A DNA stretch of 64,000 nucleotides from Couchioplanes caeruleus (GTDB taxonomy: Bacteria > Actinomycetota > Actinomycetes > Mycobacteriales > Micromonosporaceae), in contig NZ_RJKL01000001.1 in NCBI RefSeq assembly GCF_003751945.1, forward strand, positions 7,272,501 through 7,336,500. The letters are read 5' to 3'. A program made the position numbers and the translations under genes. The notes beneath the pieces are model-generated. The model was not told the origin of the DNA and did no database searches. It was given only the letters and a program-made list of their open reading frames with translations. Below are positions 32,905 to 42,061 of the stretch, in pieces (the first letter of the stretch is position 1; each line of letters opens with the position of its first letter).

Positions 32905-34299
32905 GTGAATGTGGACATATCAGCCGCAGCAAACCGGCACGTCATGTTCCTCAACTGGCGGGACACCCGCAATCCCCATGGTGGCGGATCCGAAGTGTAT
33001 GTGGAGAAGATCGCCGAGGAGCTGATCCGCAGGGGATACCTGGCCACGCTCTTCTGTGCAGCTCACAGCGAGGGTCCGGCAGATGAGACGACGGCCGCCG
33101 GGCTGCGCGTACTGCGCCGCGGCGGCCGGCACACGGTCTACCTCTGGGCCGCGCTCACCTACCTGCTCGGCGTCCTCGGCTTCGGCCCGCTGAGCCGGCG
33201 CGGTGGCCGGCCGGACGTGCTGGTCGACGTCGGTAACGGCCTGCCCTTCCTGTCCCCGTTGTGGTGCCGTCGTCCGGTCATCGCCCTCGTGCACCACGTG
33301 CACCGCGAGCAGTGGCCGGTCGTGCTGACGCCGCGGCTCGCCCGGATCGGCTGGTGGATCGAGTCAAGGCTGGCGCCGCGGGTCTACCGCAAATGCCGCT
33401 ACGTCACCGTCTCCGCCGCGAGCCGCGACGAGCTGGCCGTGATCGGCGTCGACCCGGAGCGCGTCACGATCGTTCACAACGGCACGCCGGAGATGGCCCC
33501 GGCCGCGCCGGTGGCCCGTACGCCGGAGCCGTCCCTCGTCGTGGTGGGCCGCCTCGTGCCGCACAAGCGGGTCGAGATGGCGCTGGACGCGGTGGCCGCC
33601 CTGTCCCCGCAGTTCGCCGGCCTGAGCCTCGTGGTGGCCGGCCAGGGCTGGTGGGAGGACGAACTGCGGGAGTACGCGGAGGGTCTCGGCATCGCCGACC
33701 AGGTCCGGTTCGCGGGCTTCGTCAGCGACGAGGAGAAGCGCGTCATGATGAGCGAGGCGTGGCTCGCACTGACCCCCTCGCTCAAGGAGGGCTGGGGCCT
33801 CACCATCGTGGAGGCGGGCGCGGTGGGCACGCCGAACATCGCGTTCCGGGGCGCCGGTGGGGTCGAGGAGTCGCTGGTCGACGGCCAGACCGGCCTGCTG
33901 GCAGAGGATCACGCGGACTTCATCGCGAAGGTGCGGCTGTTGCTCGCCGACGACGCGCTGCGCATCGAGATGGGCAGCGCGGCGCGGGCCCATGCGGACC
34001 GGTTCACCTGGGAGTCGGCGGGGGAGAAGTTCGCCGCTCTGGTCGAGCAGCCGAGGGTGGGTGGTCCCGGCGCTTCGCGCGTCGGGACCACGCACTCACC
34101 TGGTGCCGTAGACGCCCGTCTCCAGGACGTCCTTGGTCACCTGTTCCTCGTTCACGCTGCCCGCCGTCGCCTGGGACGAGCCGGCGAGGCTGTTGACCAG
34201 CGCCGCCGTACCGAGTGCGCCCAGACCAAGGGCGACGACCCCGGCCAAGAGCAGCGGAAGGGCTCTGCTCATCATGTGACTCCTCCTCGAAGCTTGTGA
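32905..34299 (+). CDS. Family 4 glycosyltransferase (GT-B), Rv0225-like
   Basis: A retaining GT4 enzyme in the cytoplasm. The N-terminal acceptor domain starts MFLNWRDTRNPHGGGSEVYV, with the glycine-rich GGGSE loop. The C-terminal nucleotide-sugar domain shows SLVVVGRLVPHKRVEMALDA, QVRFAGFVSDEEK and the EX7E motif SLKEGWGLTIVEAGAVGTPN. Start GTG 32905, divergent from the AftD-like gene by about 80 bp. The GT4 fold ends near AALVEQ (about 34050), but the frame stays open for some 80 more codons with low-complexity content and runs antisense across the entire DUF2613 gene. Either the true stop was lost or the C-terminal tail is real. Rv0225-like GT4 proteins share this neighbourhood in mycobacteria, so a role in envelope glycan synthesis is likely. 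Confidence 0.88.
   Translation: MNVDISAAANRHVMFLNWRDTRNPHGGGSEVYVEKIAEELIRRGYLATLFCAAHSEGPADETTAAGLRVLRRGGRHTVYLWAALTYLLGVLGFGPLSRRGGRPDVLVDVGNGLPFLSPLWCRRPVIALVHHVHREQWPVVLTPRLARIGWWIESRLAPRVYRKCRYVTVSAASRDELAVIGVDPERVTIVHNGTPEMAPAAPVARTPEPSLVVVGRLVPHKRVEMALDAVAALSPQFAGLSLVVAGQGWWEDELREYAEGLGIADQVRFAGFVSDEEKRVMMSEAWLALTPSLKEGWGLTIVEAGAVGTPNIAFRGAGGVEESLVDGQTGLLAEDHADFIAKVRLLLADDALRIEMGSAARAHADRFTWESAGEKFAALVEQPRVGGPGASRVGTTHSPGAVDARLQDVLGHLFLVHAARRRLGRAGEAVDQRRRTECAQTKGDDPGQEQRKGSAHHVTPPRSL
34096..34275 (-). CDS. DUF2613 small membrane/secreted peptide (Rv0236A-like)
   Basis: A 59-residue peptide with one membrane helix or uncleaved signal (LPLLLAGVVALGLGALGTAALVN) and a short acidic extracytoplasmic tail ending in EEQVTKDVLETGVYGTR. 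DUF2613 genes in mycobacteria lie beside aftD (Rv0236A next to Rv0236c, recalled), and here the gene is 1.3 kb from the AftD-like gene, separated by the GT4 gene. GAGGAGGAG lies just upstream of the twin ATGs at 34275 and 34272. It lies 44 bp downstream of the large membrane protein gene on the same strand. The whole gene is overlapped on the other strand by the extended end of the GT4 frame. It could be an accessory subunit, but function is unknown. Confidence 0.82.
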   Translation of the reverse strand: MMSRALPLLLAGVVALGLGALGTAALVNSLAGSSQATAGSVNEEQVTKDVLETGVYGTR

Positions 34300-34319
34300 G
34301 CTCTGCGTGGGCGGGGACG

Positions 34320-35897
34320 CTACCACCAAGTAACTTCCCTGCGAAGAGGGTTCTCGTACAGGTCCAAGTGCGGTCCGTCGTGAATCAGCCGGAGGCCCGC
34401 CAGGGCGGCATCCGGCACCGGGAGCCCTCCGGCGACCTGCTGCACCACCACCCAGCGCACCCCCAGGCCGGACAACGGCGCACCGGAGGCCAGGGCTTGC
34501 CGGACCGCGCCGGCCCGGTGGTCCTCCCCGGCCACGACCAGATTCCCCACGACCAGCCGGTCGTCGGTCAGCACCTCGGCGTCGAGATAGCGCGGCAGCG
34601 GATCCAGCACGGTCCGCCGGAGATTCCAGGAGTAGGTGTGATAGGCGGCGAGCGGCAGAGAGAGCACCTCACCCGGGCGGTCGTCGACGATCCGGGCCAC
34701 CGCCGCGAAGTCCGCCGGGTAGGGCACCGGCCGCAGCCGGCCGGCGGCGCCGTAGGCGAGATCCGGTTGCAGGGCCACCGGCAGCAGCAGGACGCCGGCC
34801 AGCACCACCCTCGCCGCGCTCTCCTGTCCGGTCCGGTCCCGGGCGACGGCCGCGGCGCGTTCGGCGCCGAGGGCTGCCAGCAGGCAGAGCAGGAGGGCGT
34901 ACGGCAGGACGAACTTCTGACCGTCGCGCAAGAGGCCGCCCCCGGGCACCGTGGCGACCAGCCACTCCAGAGCCGCCCGGCCGCCCGGCAGCAGCACGAA
35001 CGCGGCGATCAGGAAGCCGCCGCCAGCCAGTACGAGCAGGCGTGCCGCGACGCCGGCCGGCCAGCGGTCCCGCAGCGGACGCCAGCCGGCCACCGCGAAC
35101 CCGACCAGCAGCAGAGTGCCGAGCGGGGCCAGCACCGAGGCCCGGCTGGGCAGCGTGGTCTGCGCGTTCCAGATCCCGCCGGTGCCGGCCAGCGCGCCCA
35201 GCGGACCGCTCCAGCCCTCGCCGCGGACGGCGAAGGCGGCGACGCCGGCCGGGTCGCTGCGGGCGTCGGCGTCGGTCAGGACGGCGGCGATCAGCCAGGG
35301 CGCGTTGAGCAGCGCTGTCCCGGCCACCGCCACGACGCTCAGGACGGTGCGGCGGGCGGCCAGCACCGCGACGGCGGCCAGGGCGAGCACCCCGCCGGTC
35401 GGCGTCACCGCGGCCAGGGCACCGAATCCGAGCAGCGCGGGCAGGGCGCGGCGGTCACCCTCGCGAACGCGCAGGACGGCGGACACTATCCAGGGAAGGG
35501 CGGCGTAGGCCAGCAGCAGTCCCCACTGCCCGAGCAGCAGCCGCTCGGCGAGGTACGGGGTCCACGCGTACGCCACCGCGGCGGTCAGCCGGGTGCCGAG
35601 CCGCCCCGCCGGGACCAGACGGCCCGCGCCGAGCGCCGCGAGGAGCAGCACCGCGGCCAGCACCACCCGCTGCACCAGCCAGCCGGGCACCACCTGGGTG
35701 GCCAGCGAGACCAGCGCGTCCAGCGGGACCGCCCGGGGCAGCGTGGCCGACGGCGCGACGAGTTCCCAGCGCAGCGGCTGACGTGGCACGAAGACCATGT
35801 CATAGGAGAGGACGTAGCCCGGTGCGGCCAGCGGCGCGAGCACCAGGACGGTGACCACGAGCGCCGTCGCCGGGAGCGCGAGCCGTCGCAAAGACAC
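34320..35897 (-). CDS. Polytopic membrane protein (Rv0226c-like, GT-C-like)
   Basis: A 525-residue protein with about 11-12 membrane helices and a first extracytoplasmic loop reading APGYVLSYDMVFVPRQPLRW, reminiscent of GT-C-like enzymes and resembling the N-terminal topology of AftD. The last 120 residues are soluble (GEVLSLPLAAYHTYSWNLRR, then GVRWVVVQQVAGGLPVP). Similar proteins beside GT4 and DUF3068 genes are annotated only as conserved membrane proteins. Activity as a lipid-linked-sugar-dependent glycosyltransferase or partner of one is possible but unproved. It is divergent from the flippase-like gene (48 bp apart) and upstream of DUF2613 on the same strand, so the two probably form an operon. 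Confidence 0.82.
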   Translation of the reverse strand: MSLRRLALPATALVVTVLVLAPLAAPGYVLSYDMVFVPRQPLRWELVAPSATLPRAVPLDALVSLATQVVPGWLVQRVVLAAVLLLAALGAGRLVPAGRLGTRLTAAVAYAWTPYLAERLLLGQWGLLLAYAALPWIVSAVLRVREGDRRALPALLGFGALAAVTPTGGVLALAAVAVLAARRTVLSVVAVAGTALLNAPWLIAAVLTDADARSDPAGVAAFAVRGEGWSGPLGALAGTGGIWNAQTTLPSRASVLAPLGTLLLVGFAVAGWRPLRDRWPAGVAARLLVLAGGGFLIAAFVLLPGGRAALEWLVATVPGGGLLRDGQKFVLPYALLLCLLAALGAERAAAVARDRTGQESAARVVLAGVLLLPVALQPDLAYGAAGRLRPVPYPADFAAVARIVDDRPGEVLSLPLAAYHTYSWNLRRTVLDPLPRYLDAEVLTDDRLVVGNLVVAGEDHRAGAVRQALASGAPLSGLGVRWVVVQQVAGGLPVPDAALAGLRLIHDGPHLDLYENPLRREVTWW

Positions 35898-35945
35898 GAC
35901 TCAGTTTGATCCACGCAACGACGACGGGAACCGGGACGGGCAGGA

Positions 35946-37283
35946 ATGGCGAAAGGTAACGGGATCGGCACGGCGGGACTCGCGGTCACCGCCGCCGGCG
36001 TGCTGGCCAACGCGCTGGCGTACGTCGTACCCGTGCTCGGCGCGCGTACGCTCACCGCCGCCGACCTCAGCGCGCTGGCCACGCTGCTCGCGATGACCGC
36101 GATCGCCGGGGTGGCCAGCACCGGGCTGCAGATCGCGGTCGCCGTGCACCGGGCCCGCTCGGGTCCGGTGCCCACCGCCCGCTCGGCGCTCTACACGGTG
36201 CTCGGCGCGGCCTGCGCGCTGCTGCTGGCCATGCCGATCGCGGTCGCCGTGCTGCACCTGCCGGCCGCCGCGACCGCGCTGGCCGCGGTTTCCACGGTGG
36301 GCGTGGTCGCCGCCGGTCGGTGGCTCGGCGAGATGCAGGGCGACCAGCGGTTCCTGCCGCTCGCGATGGGCATCGCGGTGGTGGCCGGCGGACGGTACGG
36401 CGGCGTCGTCCTGGGCCTGGCCGCAGGCTTCGGGCTGACCACGTCGCTGCTCATCGGCGCGGCCACCGCGATCCTGGCCCTGCCGGTGCTGCACCTGCTG
36501 GCCCGCCGCAAGGGCGTACACAAGGAGGGAGAACCGCTCCCGCTGCGTGCCGTGCTGACCGCCGGCGGCGCGACCCTGGCCATGCTCGTCGTCTCGTACG
36601 CCGATCTGCTGCTGGCCCGCCGCTTCCTGCCGCCGGACGCCTCCGGGGCCTACGCGGTCGGCACGGTCCTCACCAAGGGCGCGCTCTGGGCGCCGCAGGT
36701 GGTGACCATCCTGGCCCTGCCTCGGCTGGCCCAGGGCAGTCGGCGCACGCTGGGGCTCAGCCTGCTGCTGGTCGGTGCGTGCGGCGCCGTGCTGGTGTCG
36801 GCCGCGGCCCTCGCCGGCGGCCTGGCGTTCCGGCTCGCCGGCGGCCCGGACTACGTGAACCTGGGCCGGCACGCCTGGATCTTCGCGGCCACCGGCGCCT
36901 GCTACGGGGTGGTGTTCATGCTGGTCAACGCGCAGGTGGCGGCCGAGGCGAAGTGGTCGTCGGCGCCGCTGGGCGCGGTCACCGCGGTGTTCGTGCTCGT
37001 CGCCTGGCTGGTGCTGCCGCACACCGTCGAGGGCATCGCGCTGGGCGCGCTGGGCGCCGCCGCGGCCGCCCTCATCGTGATGGGCGGGTTGGTGGCGCTC
37101 CGAGTTCGGACGTCCGTTACCGAAGTGCGATCCGAAGATGAAAGCCTTTCTGTGCACCGAGAAGCGGACGGGGGCCGGAGAAGTGCACAGGGTGGCGCGG
37201 CGAACGCTGGGGTGTGTGCTGGCGGTCTCGCTGACGGTGGTGGCCATGGCGGCGGCAGCCGCACCGGAGTCACCGGCCGATGA
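35946..37283 (+). CDS. Polysaccharide flippase-like membrane protein (MOP superfamily)
   Basis: A 445-residue protein with about 12 helices in the arrangement of Wzx/MATE-type flippases: LAVTAAGVLANALAYVVPVL near the start, GARTLTAADLSALATLLAMT, and helices 7-8 with VVSYADLLLARRFLPPDASG, a typical MOP motif where a charged residue begins the second half. It would move lipid-linked glycans across the membrane, which fits neighbouring glycosyltransferases. The last 50 residues are Gly/Arg-rich and overlap by up to 146 bp the start of the downstream secreted-protein gene in another frame. That overlap is unusually long and suggests either a later start for the downstream gene or a C-terminal extension without function. 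Confidence 0.82.
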   Translation: MAKGNGIGTAGLAVTAAGVLANALAYVVPVLGARTLTAADLSALATLLAMTAIAGVASTGLQIAVAVHRARSGPVPTARSALYTVLGAACALLLAMPIAVAVLHLPAAATALAAVSTVGVVAAGRWLGEMQGDQRFLPLAMGIAVVAGGRYGGVVLGLAAGFGLTTSLLIGAATAILALPVLHLLARRKGVHKEGEPLPLRAVLTAGGATLAMLVVSYADLLLARRFLPPDASGAYAVGTVLTKGALWAPQVVTILALPRLAQGSRRTLGLSLLLVGACGAVLVSAAALAGGLAFRLAGGPDYVNLGRHAWIFAATGACYGVVFMLVNAQVAAEAKWSSAPLGAVTAVFVLVAWLVLPHTVEGIALGALGAAAAALIVMGGLVALRVRTSVTEVRSEDESLSVHREADGGRRSAQGGAANAGVCAGGLADGGGHGGGSRTGVTGR

Positions 37284-39663
37284 CGGCGGGATCGCCGCCG
37301 ACAAGCTGACCGCGATGTTCCACCGGTACGGCGACACCTCGGGCACCTGGCTCGGCGCCGACCGGACGGCCTCGGTGCCGCTGCCGGACAGCCGGACCCT
37401 CTGGCTCTTCTCCGACACGTTCCTCGGGAGCCCGGGCGCGGACGGCTCCCGGCCCCGCACCTCCGCGCTGATCCACAACTCGGCGATCATCCAGACCGGC
37501 ACGGAACTCGGCCCGCTGCGCGCCGGCGGTACGCCCGCAAGGCCGGATTCGCTGGTGCCCACCGAGTCGGACGACGAATTCCACTGGGTCGGCGACGCCG
37601 CGGTCACCGCGGGCACCGTGCAGGTGCTGGTGAACCGGTATCGGCGTACCGGGGCCGGGCCGCTGGACCACAAGCTGACCGGCACCGGGCTGACCACCTT
37701 CGAGCTGCCCGGCCCGTCACCCGGCACGGTCCGGGAGTTGCCGCTGGGCACCCGCGTCTCGTGGGGTTCCGAGGTGATGCCGGACGGAGAGTGGACGTAC
37801 GTCTACGGCACCGAGGCGGCCGGTGCCATGAAGTTCGCGCACCTGGCCCGGGTGCACGGCACGGACCTCACGCGCTCCTGGGAGTTCTGGACCGGCACGA
37901 GGTGGTCCACCGCGGAGGCCGAGTCGGCGCGGCTGCTCAGCGGCGTCGGGACGAACTACGGCGTACGCCGGGTCGGCAGCCACTACGTCCTGGTCACCCA
38001 CGAGAACAATCTGACCTTCAGCGCAGACTTCGTGGCGTACACCGCGAAGTCGCCCGCTGGGCCGTTCGGCGGGCCGCACTACCTGTTCAGCGCGCCCGAA
38101 GTCCGGGCCGGGCACATCGTCTACGACGCCGACCTGCACCTCCACCTGGCCCGCAAGGGCCGGCTGCTGATCTCTTACAACGTCAACAACCTGGACGAGG
38201 CGGTCACCTACGCCGACGCAAGCATCTACCGGCCTCGGTTCGTCGAGGTCGAGTGGCCACCGGCCGGCTCCTCGGCCCGACGCCCGGCGGCGCCGCAGGG
38301 ACTCACCGCCTCCGCCGACGGCGCCGGCACCGCCGCCCTGGCCTGGCAGCCGGTGCGCGGCGACGGCATCACCTACCGGATCTACCGGCGCGACGTCACG
38401 GACGGGCAGACCCATTTCGTACGCCTGCCCGGCGAAGGGCCCGGCCCGGCGACGAGTTTCCATTCGGACTTCCTGGTCAACGGGCACGACTACGAGTTCG
38501 CGGTGACCGCCGTGGCCGGTCACCGGGAGAGCCCGCTGTCGGCCACCGCGACGATGCGGGCCACCGTGCCACCCCCGGGCGCCCCGACCGGGGTGCGCGC
38601 CGAGTCCCGACCGGACGGTCGGGTCACCGTGCACTGGGAGCCGATCCCCTTCGTCCAGCTGTTCAAAGTGTTCGGACGGGACCTCACTGCCGGACAGGAG
38701 ACGGCGTCGCCGGCCGGCGCGTACCCCGGCCTGAGCGCCACGATCGGACCGCTGCGGCACGGCCACCGGTACGACATCACGGTCGTGGCCGTCGGCGGCG
38801 GCGGCGACAGCAAGCCGTCCCCGCCCGTACGCGTCACGGCCACCGTGGCCAAGCCGCCGGCACCCGGCCGGCCCACCGCCGAGGCGCAAGCCGACGGCTC
38901 GATCCATCTGGCCTGGCAGCAGGCCGCGCCGGAGATCGGCTACCGGATCTACCGACGCGACCTGACCCGGGGCGAGACCCGGTGGGGGCCGCCGGGCCTG
39001 GCGATGGGCACCACCTTCGAGACCGGCCCGCTGACCCACGCCCACGAGTACGAGTTCGCGGTCGCGGCGGTCAACGACGGCGGGGAGAGCGCGTGGTCGC
39101 CGACGGTGACCGCCACGGCGAATGTCGCCGCCCCGGACGAGGTGCCATCGCGGCTCAAGGCCGAGGCCGGCCCCGGCCTCGTCGAGCTGACCTGGCAGTC
39201 CACCGGCTCGGCCTGGTACTGGCTGTTCCGGCGGGACGTGACCGCCGGCGAGCGGGAGTTCGTCCGCGAGGAGGTACCGGTCGAGGGCACCGAGGCGACC
39301 GTGCACAACCTGATCGACGGCCATGTGTACGAGTTCCAGGTGGCCGCGTTCAGCGACGGCGGCGTCGGGCCCCGGTCCACGGCGGTCGAGGTGCGCCTCC
39401 CCGCGTCCATGCCGACCCGGATCGTGGCCCGTAGTGACAGGGCCGGGGTCGCCACCGTCACCTGGCAGGAGAACCGCGCCGGGCTGCTGTACCGGATCCA
39501 GCTGCGGGATGCGAGCGCCGGCGAGGACTGGCGTTTCGACCCGTTCCCGGTGTCCGGCAACCGCTTCGAGACGGCCATGCTGACCAGCGGGCACCGGTAC
39601 GAGTTCCGGCTCGTGCTGCCGGACGAGTCGTTCTCGCCGATCGCCGCCACCACGGTGAAGTGA
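37138..39663 (+). CDS. Secreted beta-propeller protein with five fibronectin type III domains
   Basis: About 841 residues. A signal peptide occurs at roughly residues 16-45 (RTLGCVLAVSLTVVAMAAAA). Residues 50-380 look like a five-bladed beta-propeller of the DUF4185/DUF5005 kind (SRTLWLFSDTFLGSPG, then SWGSEVMPDGEWTYVYG and RPRFVEVEWP), a fold shared with glycan-active enzymes. Five fibronectin III modules follow (beginning near GLTASADGAG, GVRAESRPDG, PTAEAQADGS, RLKAEAGPGL and RIVARSDRAG), each with the YEF-type strand such as HEYEFAVAAVNDGGES. The start could be ATG 37138 or the GTGs at 37183 and 37192. The placement at the end of a glycan-export locus suggests action on, or binding to, the exported polymer. 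There is no sorting signal. Confidence 0.82.
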   Translation: MKAFLCTEKRTGAGEVHRVARRTLGCVLAVSLTVVAMAAAAAPESPADDGGIAADKLTAMFHRYGDTSGTWLGADRTASVPLPDSRTLWLFSDTFLGSPGADGSRPRTSALIHNSAIIQTGTELGPLRAGGTPARPDSLVPTESDDEFHWVGDAAVTAGTVQVLVNRYRRTGAGPLDHKLTGTGLTTFELPGPSPGTVRELPLGTRVSWGSEVMPDGEWTYVYGTEAAGAMKFAHLARVHGTDLTRSWEFWTGTRWSTAEAESARLLSGVGTNYGVRRVGSHYVLVTHENNLTFSADFVAYTAKSPAGPFGGPHYLFSAPEVRAGHIVYDADLHLHLARKGRLLISYNVNNLDEAVTYADASIYRPRFVEVEWPPAGSSARRPAAPQGLTASADGAGTAALAWQPVRGDGITYRIYRRDVTDGQTHFVRLPGEGPGPATSFHSDFLVNGHDYEFAVTAVAGHRESPLSATATMRATVPPPGAPTGVRAESRPDGRVTVHWEPIPFVQLFKVFGRDLTAGQETASPAGAYPGLSATIGPLRHGHRYDITVVAVGGGGDSKPSPPVRVTATVAKPPAPGRPTAEAQADGSIHLAWQQAAPEIGYRIYRRDLTRGETRWGPPGLAMGTTFETGPLTHAHEYEFAVAAVNDGGESAWSPTVTATANVAAPDEVPSRLKAEAGPGLVELTWQSTGSAWYWLFRRDVTAGEREFVREEVPVEGTEATVHNLIDGHVYEFQVAAFSDGGVGPRSTAVEVRLPASMPTRIVARSDRAGVATVTWQENRAGLLYRIQLRDASAGEDWRFDPFPVSGNRFETAMLTSGHRYEFRLVLPDESFSPIAATTVK

Positions 39664-40010
39664 CGAGCGCATCCTCATGAACATCCACACGTCGGCGTGA
39701 CCCGCCGGGGACTCGACCTCGAGGGCAGGGCGGCGCGTGTGCCGGCTTCGATCGTGAGCACGATGGGGATGACCGTGCAGGAGGTCAACCGCCTGCGCCG
39801 TCGGCTGCGCGAACTGGCAGAGCGGATCGCCTGAGGCTCGGCCGGGGAGTGGCGTTGGACTCATCGCGCACAAAAGGATCGTGCACAATTTAATGCCGCA
39901 CTATCTTTCTGGTGGGCGGTGATCCGCTTCGTCCGAGGAGTCGGGTGGCTCTCGCATCCGCACGTTTCCGACCTCGGACGGGACTCCGGCATCAGGACAG
40001 GAGAGGCAGC
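39664..40010. other. Intergenic stretch with a 45-codon ORF of doubtful status
   Basis: GTG 39697 to TGA 39834 (+) reads TRRGLDLEGRAARVPASIVS and ends VQEVNRLRRRLRELAERIA, a basic amphipathic helix. There is no ribosome site, and it may be the tail of a lost gene. GACAGGAGAG before 40011 is the ribosome site of the catalase-like gene. Confidence 0.4.
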
Positions 40011-41120
40011 ATGAGGTTCGTCAAGTACGACGAGTACCCCCAGCACGTTCCGGCCGACTTCGCCGAGGAACTGGCCCATCTGGTCGGCATGGTGGCGCAA
40101 CGCACGCGGGACTCGGTCGAGAGGCAGAAGGCCGGTCGGGCGGTGCGCACCGCCCACGGCAAGACGTACGGCCTGGCCCGGGCGGTCGTCACGATCCCCG
40201 AGGTGGAGCCCGAGTACGCCCAGGGCATCTATGCCACGCCGGGCACCTTCGAGGCCGTCGTGCGCTACTCCAACGGGCTGGGCCACTTGCGCGCGGACCC
40301 GTTCCTCGGCCCCGCGTGCGGCATGGGAATCAAGATGTTCGGCGTGCCCGGACGGTCGCTGCTGGCCGACGAAGCGGACGACACCACATTCGACTACAAC
40401 CTGATCAACAACACCACCTTCTTCTGCAACACGGTGAAGGACTATCTGGTCATCGAACCACTGTTCGCGCAACTCCCCGACGCCCTGGTGTCCCCGGAGA
40501 CCCGCCGAGCGTGGCTGCACGACTTCGTGACCCGCGCCGGGGTTCTCTCACCGGACACATGGCTCTGGGACGAGCTGCTGTCGATGCTGTCGTTCACCTC
40601 GATTCCGCGCAAGAACCTGATGCTGTACACGTACTGGAGCATGGGTGCGTTCCGGCACGGCGACTACATTGCCAAGATCCGGGCGATCCCCACCCAGACC
40701 TCCGCGGCCGGCGTGACCCACCCGACCGTGGACGTGGCCGCCGATCCCGAGGCCTACCGCAACACGCTCGTTGCGGAGTTGGGCGAGCGCGCCCACAGCT
40801 TCGAGCTGCAAGCCCAGCTCTGCACCGATCTCGACCTCATGCCGGTGGAGAACACCTCGCGCGAGTGGCCCGAACGGCTCTCGCCGTTCGTGACCGTGGC
40901 GCGCATCGACATTCCGCGCCAGGACATCTCCTCGGACGACAACCTCGCCATCGCGGACACCACCTCCATCACCCCCTGGCGGGTGCGCGAGGAACACCGT
41001 CCCCTCGGCGAGATCAACCGGGTGCGCGAGGAGGTCTACCGACAGTCGTCCATCATCCGGCACGCGCTCAACAACCAGCCGCGCCGCGAGCCGACCAGCG
41101 GCCATCAGTTGCTGGGCTGA
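40011..41120 (+). CDS. Catalase-like heme protein
   Basis: A 369-residue member of the catalase superfamily (SrpA/y4iL-like group), shorter than classical catalases. Visible features: VRTAHGKTYGLARAVVTIP with the distal-side His49, VVRYSNGLGHLRADP, FDYNLINNTTFFCNTVKDYL around the heme Asn/Phe region, and LMLYTYWSMGAFRHGDYIAK carrying the Tyr/Arg that could ligate heme from the proximal side. The group has peroxidase, catalase or allene-oxide-synthase-like chemistry on organic peroxides; the substrate cannot be told. ATG 40011 follows GGAGAG. It is monocistronic, with no redox regulator adjacent. Confidence 0.83.
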   Translation: MRFVKYDEYPQHVPADFAEELAHLVGMVAQRTRDSVERQKAGRAVRTAHGKTYGLARAVVTIPEVEPEYAQGIYATPGTFEAVVRYSNGLGHLRADPFLGPACGMGIKMFGVPGRSLLADEADDTTFDYNLINNTTFFCNTVKDYLVIEPLFAQLPDALVSPETRRAWLHDFVTRAGVLSPDTWLWDELLSMLSFTSIPRKNLMLYTYWSMGAFRHGDYIAKIRAIPTQTSAAGVTHPTVDVAADPEAYRNTLVAELGERAHSFELQAQLCTDLDLMPVENTSREWPERLSPFVTVARIDIPRQDISSDDNLAIADTTSITPWRVREEHRPLGEINRVREEVYRQSSIIRHALNNQPRREPTSGHQLLG

Positions 41121-41637
41121 GCGGCCGACCACCTGCCGCGCCCTCACCTTGATGCACCTGGGATCGGGTCGTCCGCACCGGTTCGACAGGACATCAGGCG
41201 TATGCACCGGTGACGTGAACGCCGGGCACGTCGCGCATCAGCGTGACGTTCGTGCGGCTCGCGTCCCCCGACCGCGTCGGCAGATGGTGCGAGTAGGTTC
41301 GGCAATCGGGACTCCTCGAGCCTGGCGAGCCCGACCACGAGCCGCCCGGCGGCGGTAGCTCAGGTCATCGCGCGGGGAGCCGCAGCAGCGACACCAACCC
41401 GCGCACCGACGCGCACGGGCGCTGAATCCCTGCGTAAACCACCAGGAGCCCCGGCGGAACCTGCCGACTTCCCAGGACGGTCGCCGCCGGGGCTTCGCTG
41501 TGACCCACTCGGGCCGACCGGAGGCTTCCGCTTCGACGGTGACAGCCTCACCCTGCTCGGGAAGTTGCCCTTCGCTGCGACCAAGCCGGGCCCGATGCCG
41601 GCGGTCACCACTGGCCTCAGTCGGGCGGCCCGAATTC
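41121..41637. other. Intergenic stretch, likely degenerate IS-flanking sequence
   Basis: No recognisable gene. It lies between the catalase-like gene and an IS110 relic and probably contains further decayed sequence. Confidence 0.35.
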
Positions 41638-41965
41638 CAGTCTCACAGCGTCGCCGTAGTCGCCCTTCGCGCCGAAGGCCTACGACGCGTTGTCACCGAC
41701 GACACCATGGGCGCGTTACGCCTGCTCGTCGACCGCCGTCGACCAGCTCGGCCGCGCCCGCACCGAAGTGGTCTCCCACTTGCATCACCTGCGGCTCGAA
41801 CTGGTGCCCGGCGACGCGAAGAAGGACTTCTCAGCTCAGCAGGCCCGCGCTCTATTCAACACCGTCCGTCTCCGCTCCGTGGTCGGCACGACCCGCCGCT
41901 GGCTCGCCTCGAACTGATCCACGAGCTCGTCGTCATCGACAAGAAGATCAAACCGCCTGCGTCCC
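41638..41965 (+). pseudogene. IS110-family transposase relic
   Basis: Three pieces in different frames read in order: VAVVALRAEGLRRVVTDDTM with GALRLLVDRR; VDQLGRARTEVVSHLHHLRL, LELVPGDAKKDFSAQQARAL and VVGTTRRWLA; and LIHELVVIDKKIKPPA. They match the middle of an IS110-type transposase (linker between RuvC-like and C-terminal domains) but of a different subgroup from the copy near 4.5 kb. At least two frameshifts occur, and both ends are missing. Confidence 0.75.
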
Positions 41966-42061
41966 GATCTGCTGGCGCCGACTGATCAACTGGACCGGGT
42001 ACGGACGGTGCTGAGGGCAGTTAGGGACCCTTGGCGCCGTGCCATGATTCATACTGCCGTC

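Noticed and set aside
37717..39888. Long open frame antisense to the fibronectin III protein
   Set aside because: A repetitive shadow that mirrors the Fn3 repeats; no ribosome site or recognisable domain.
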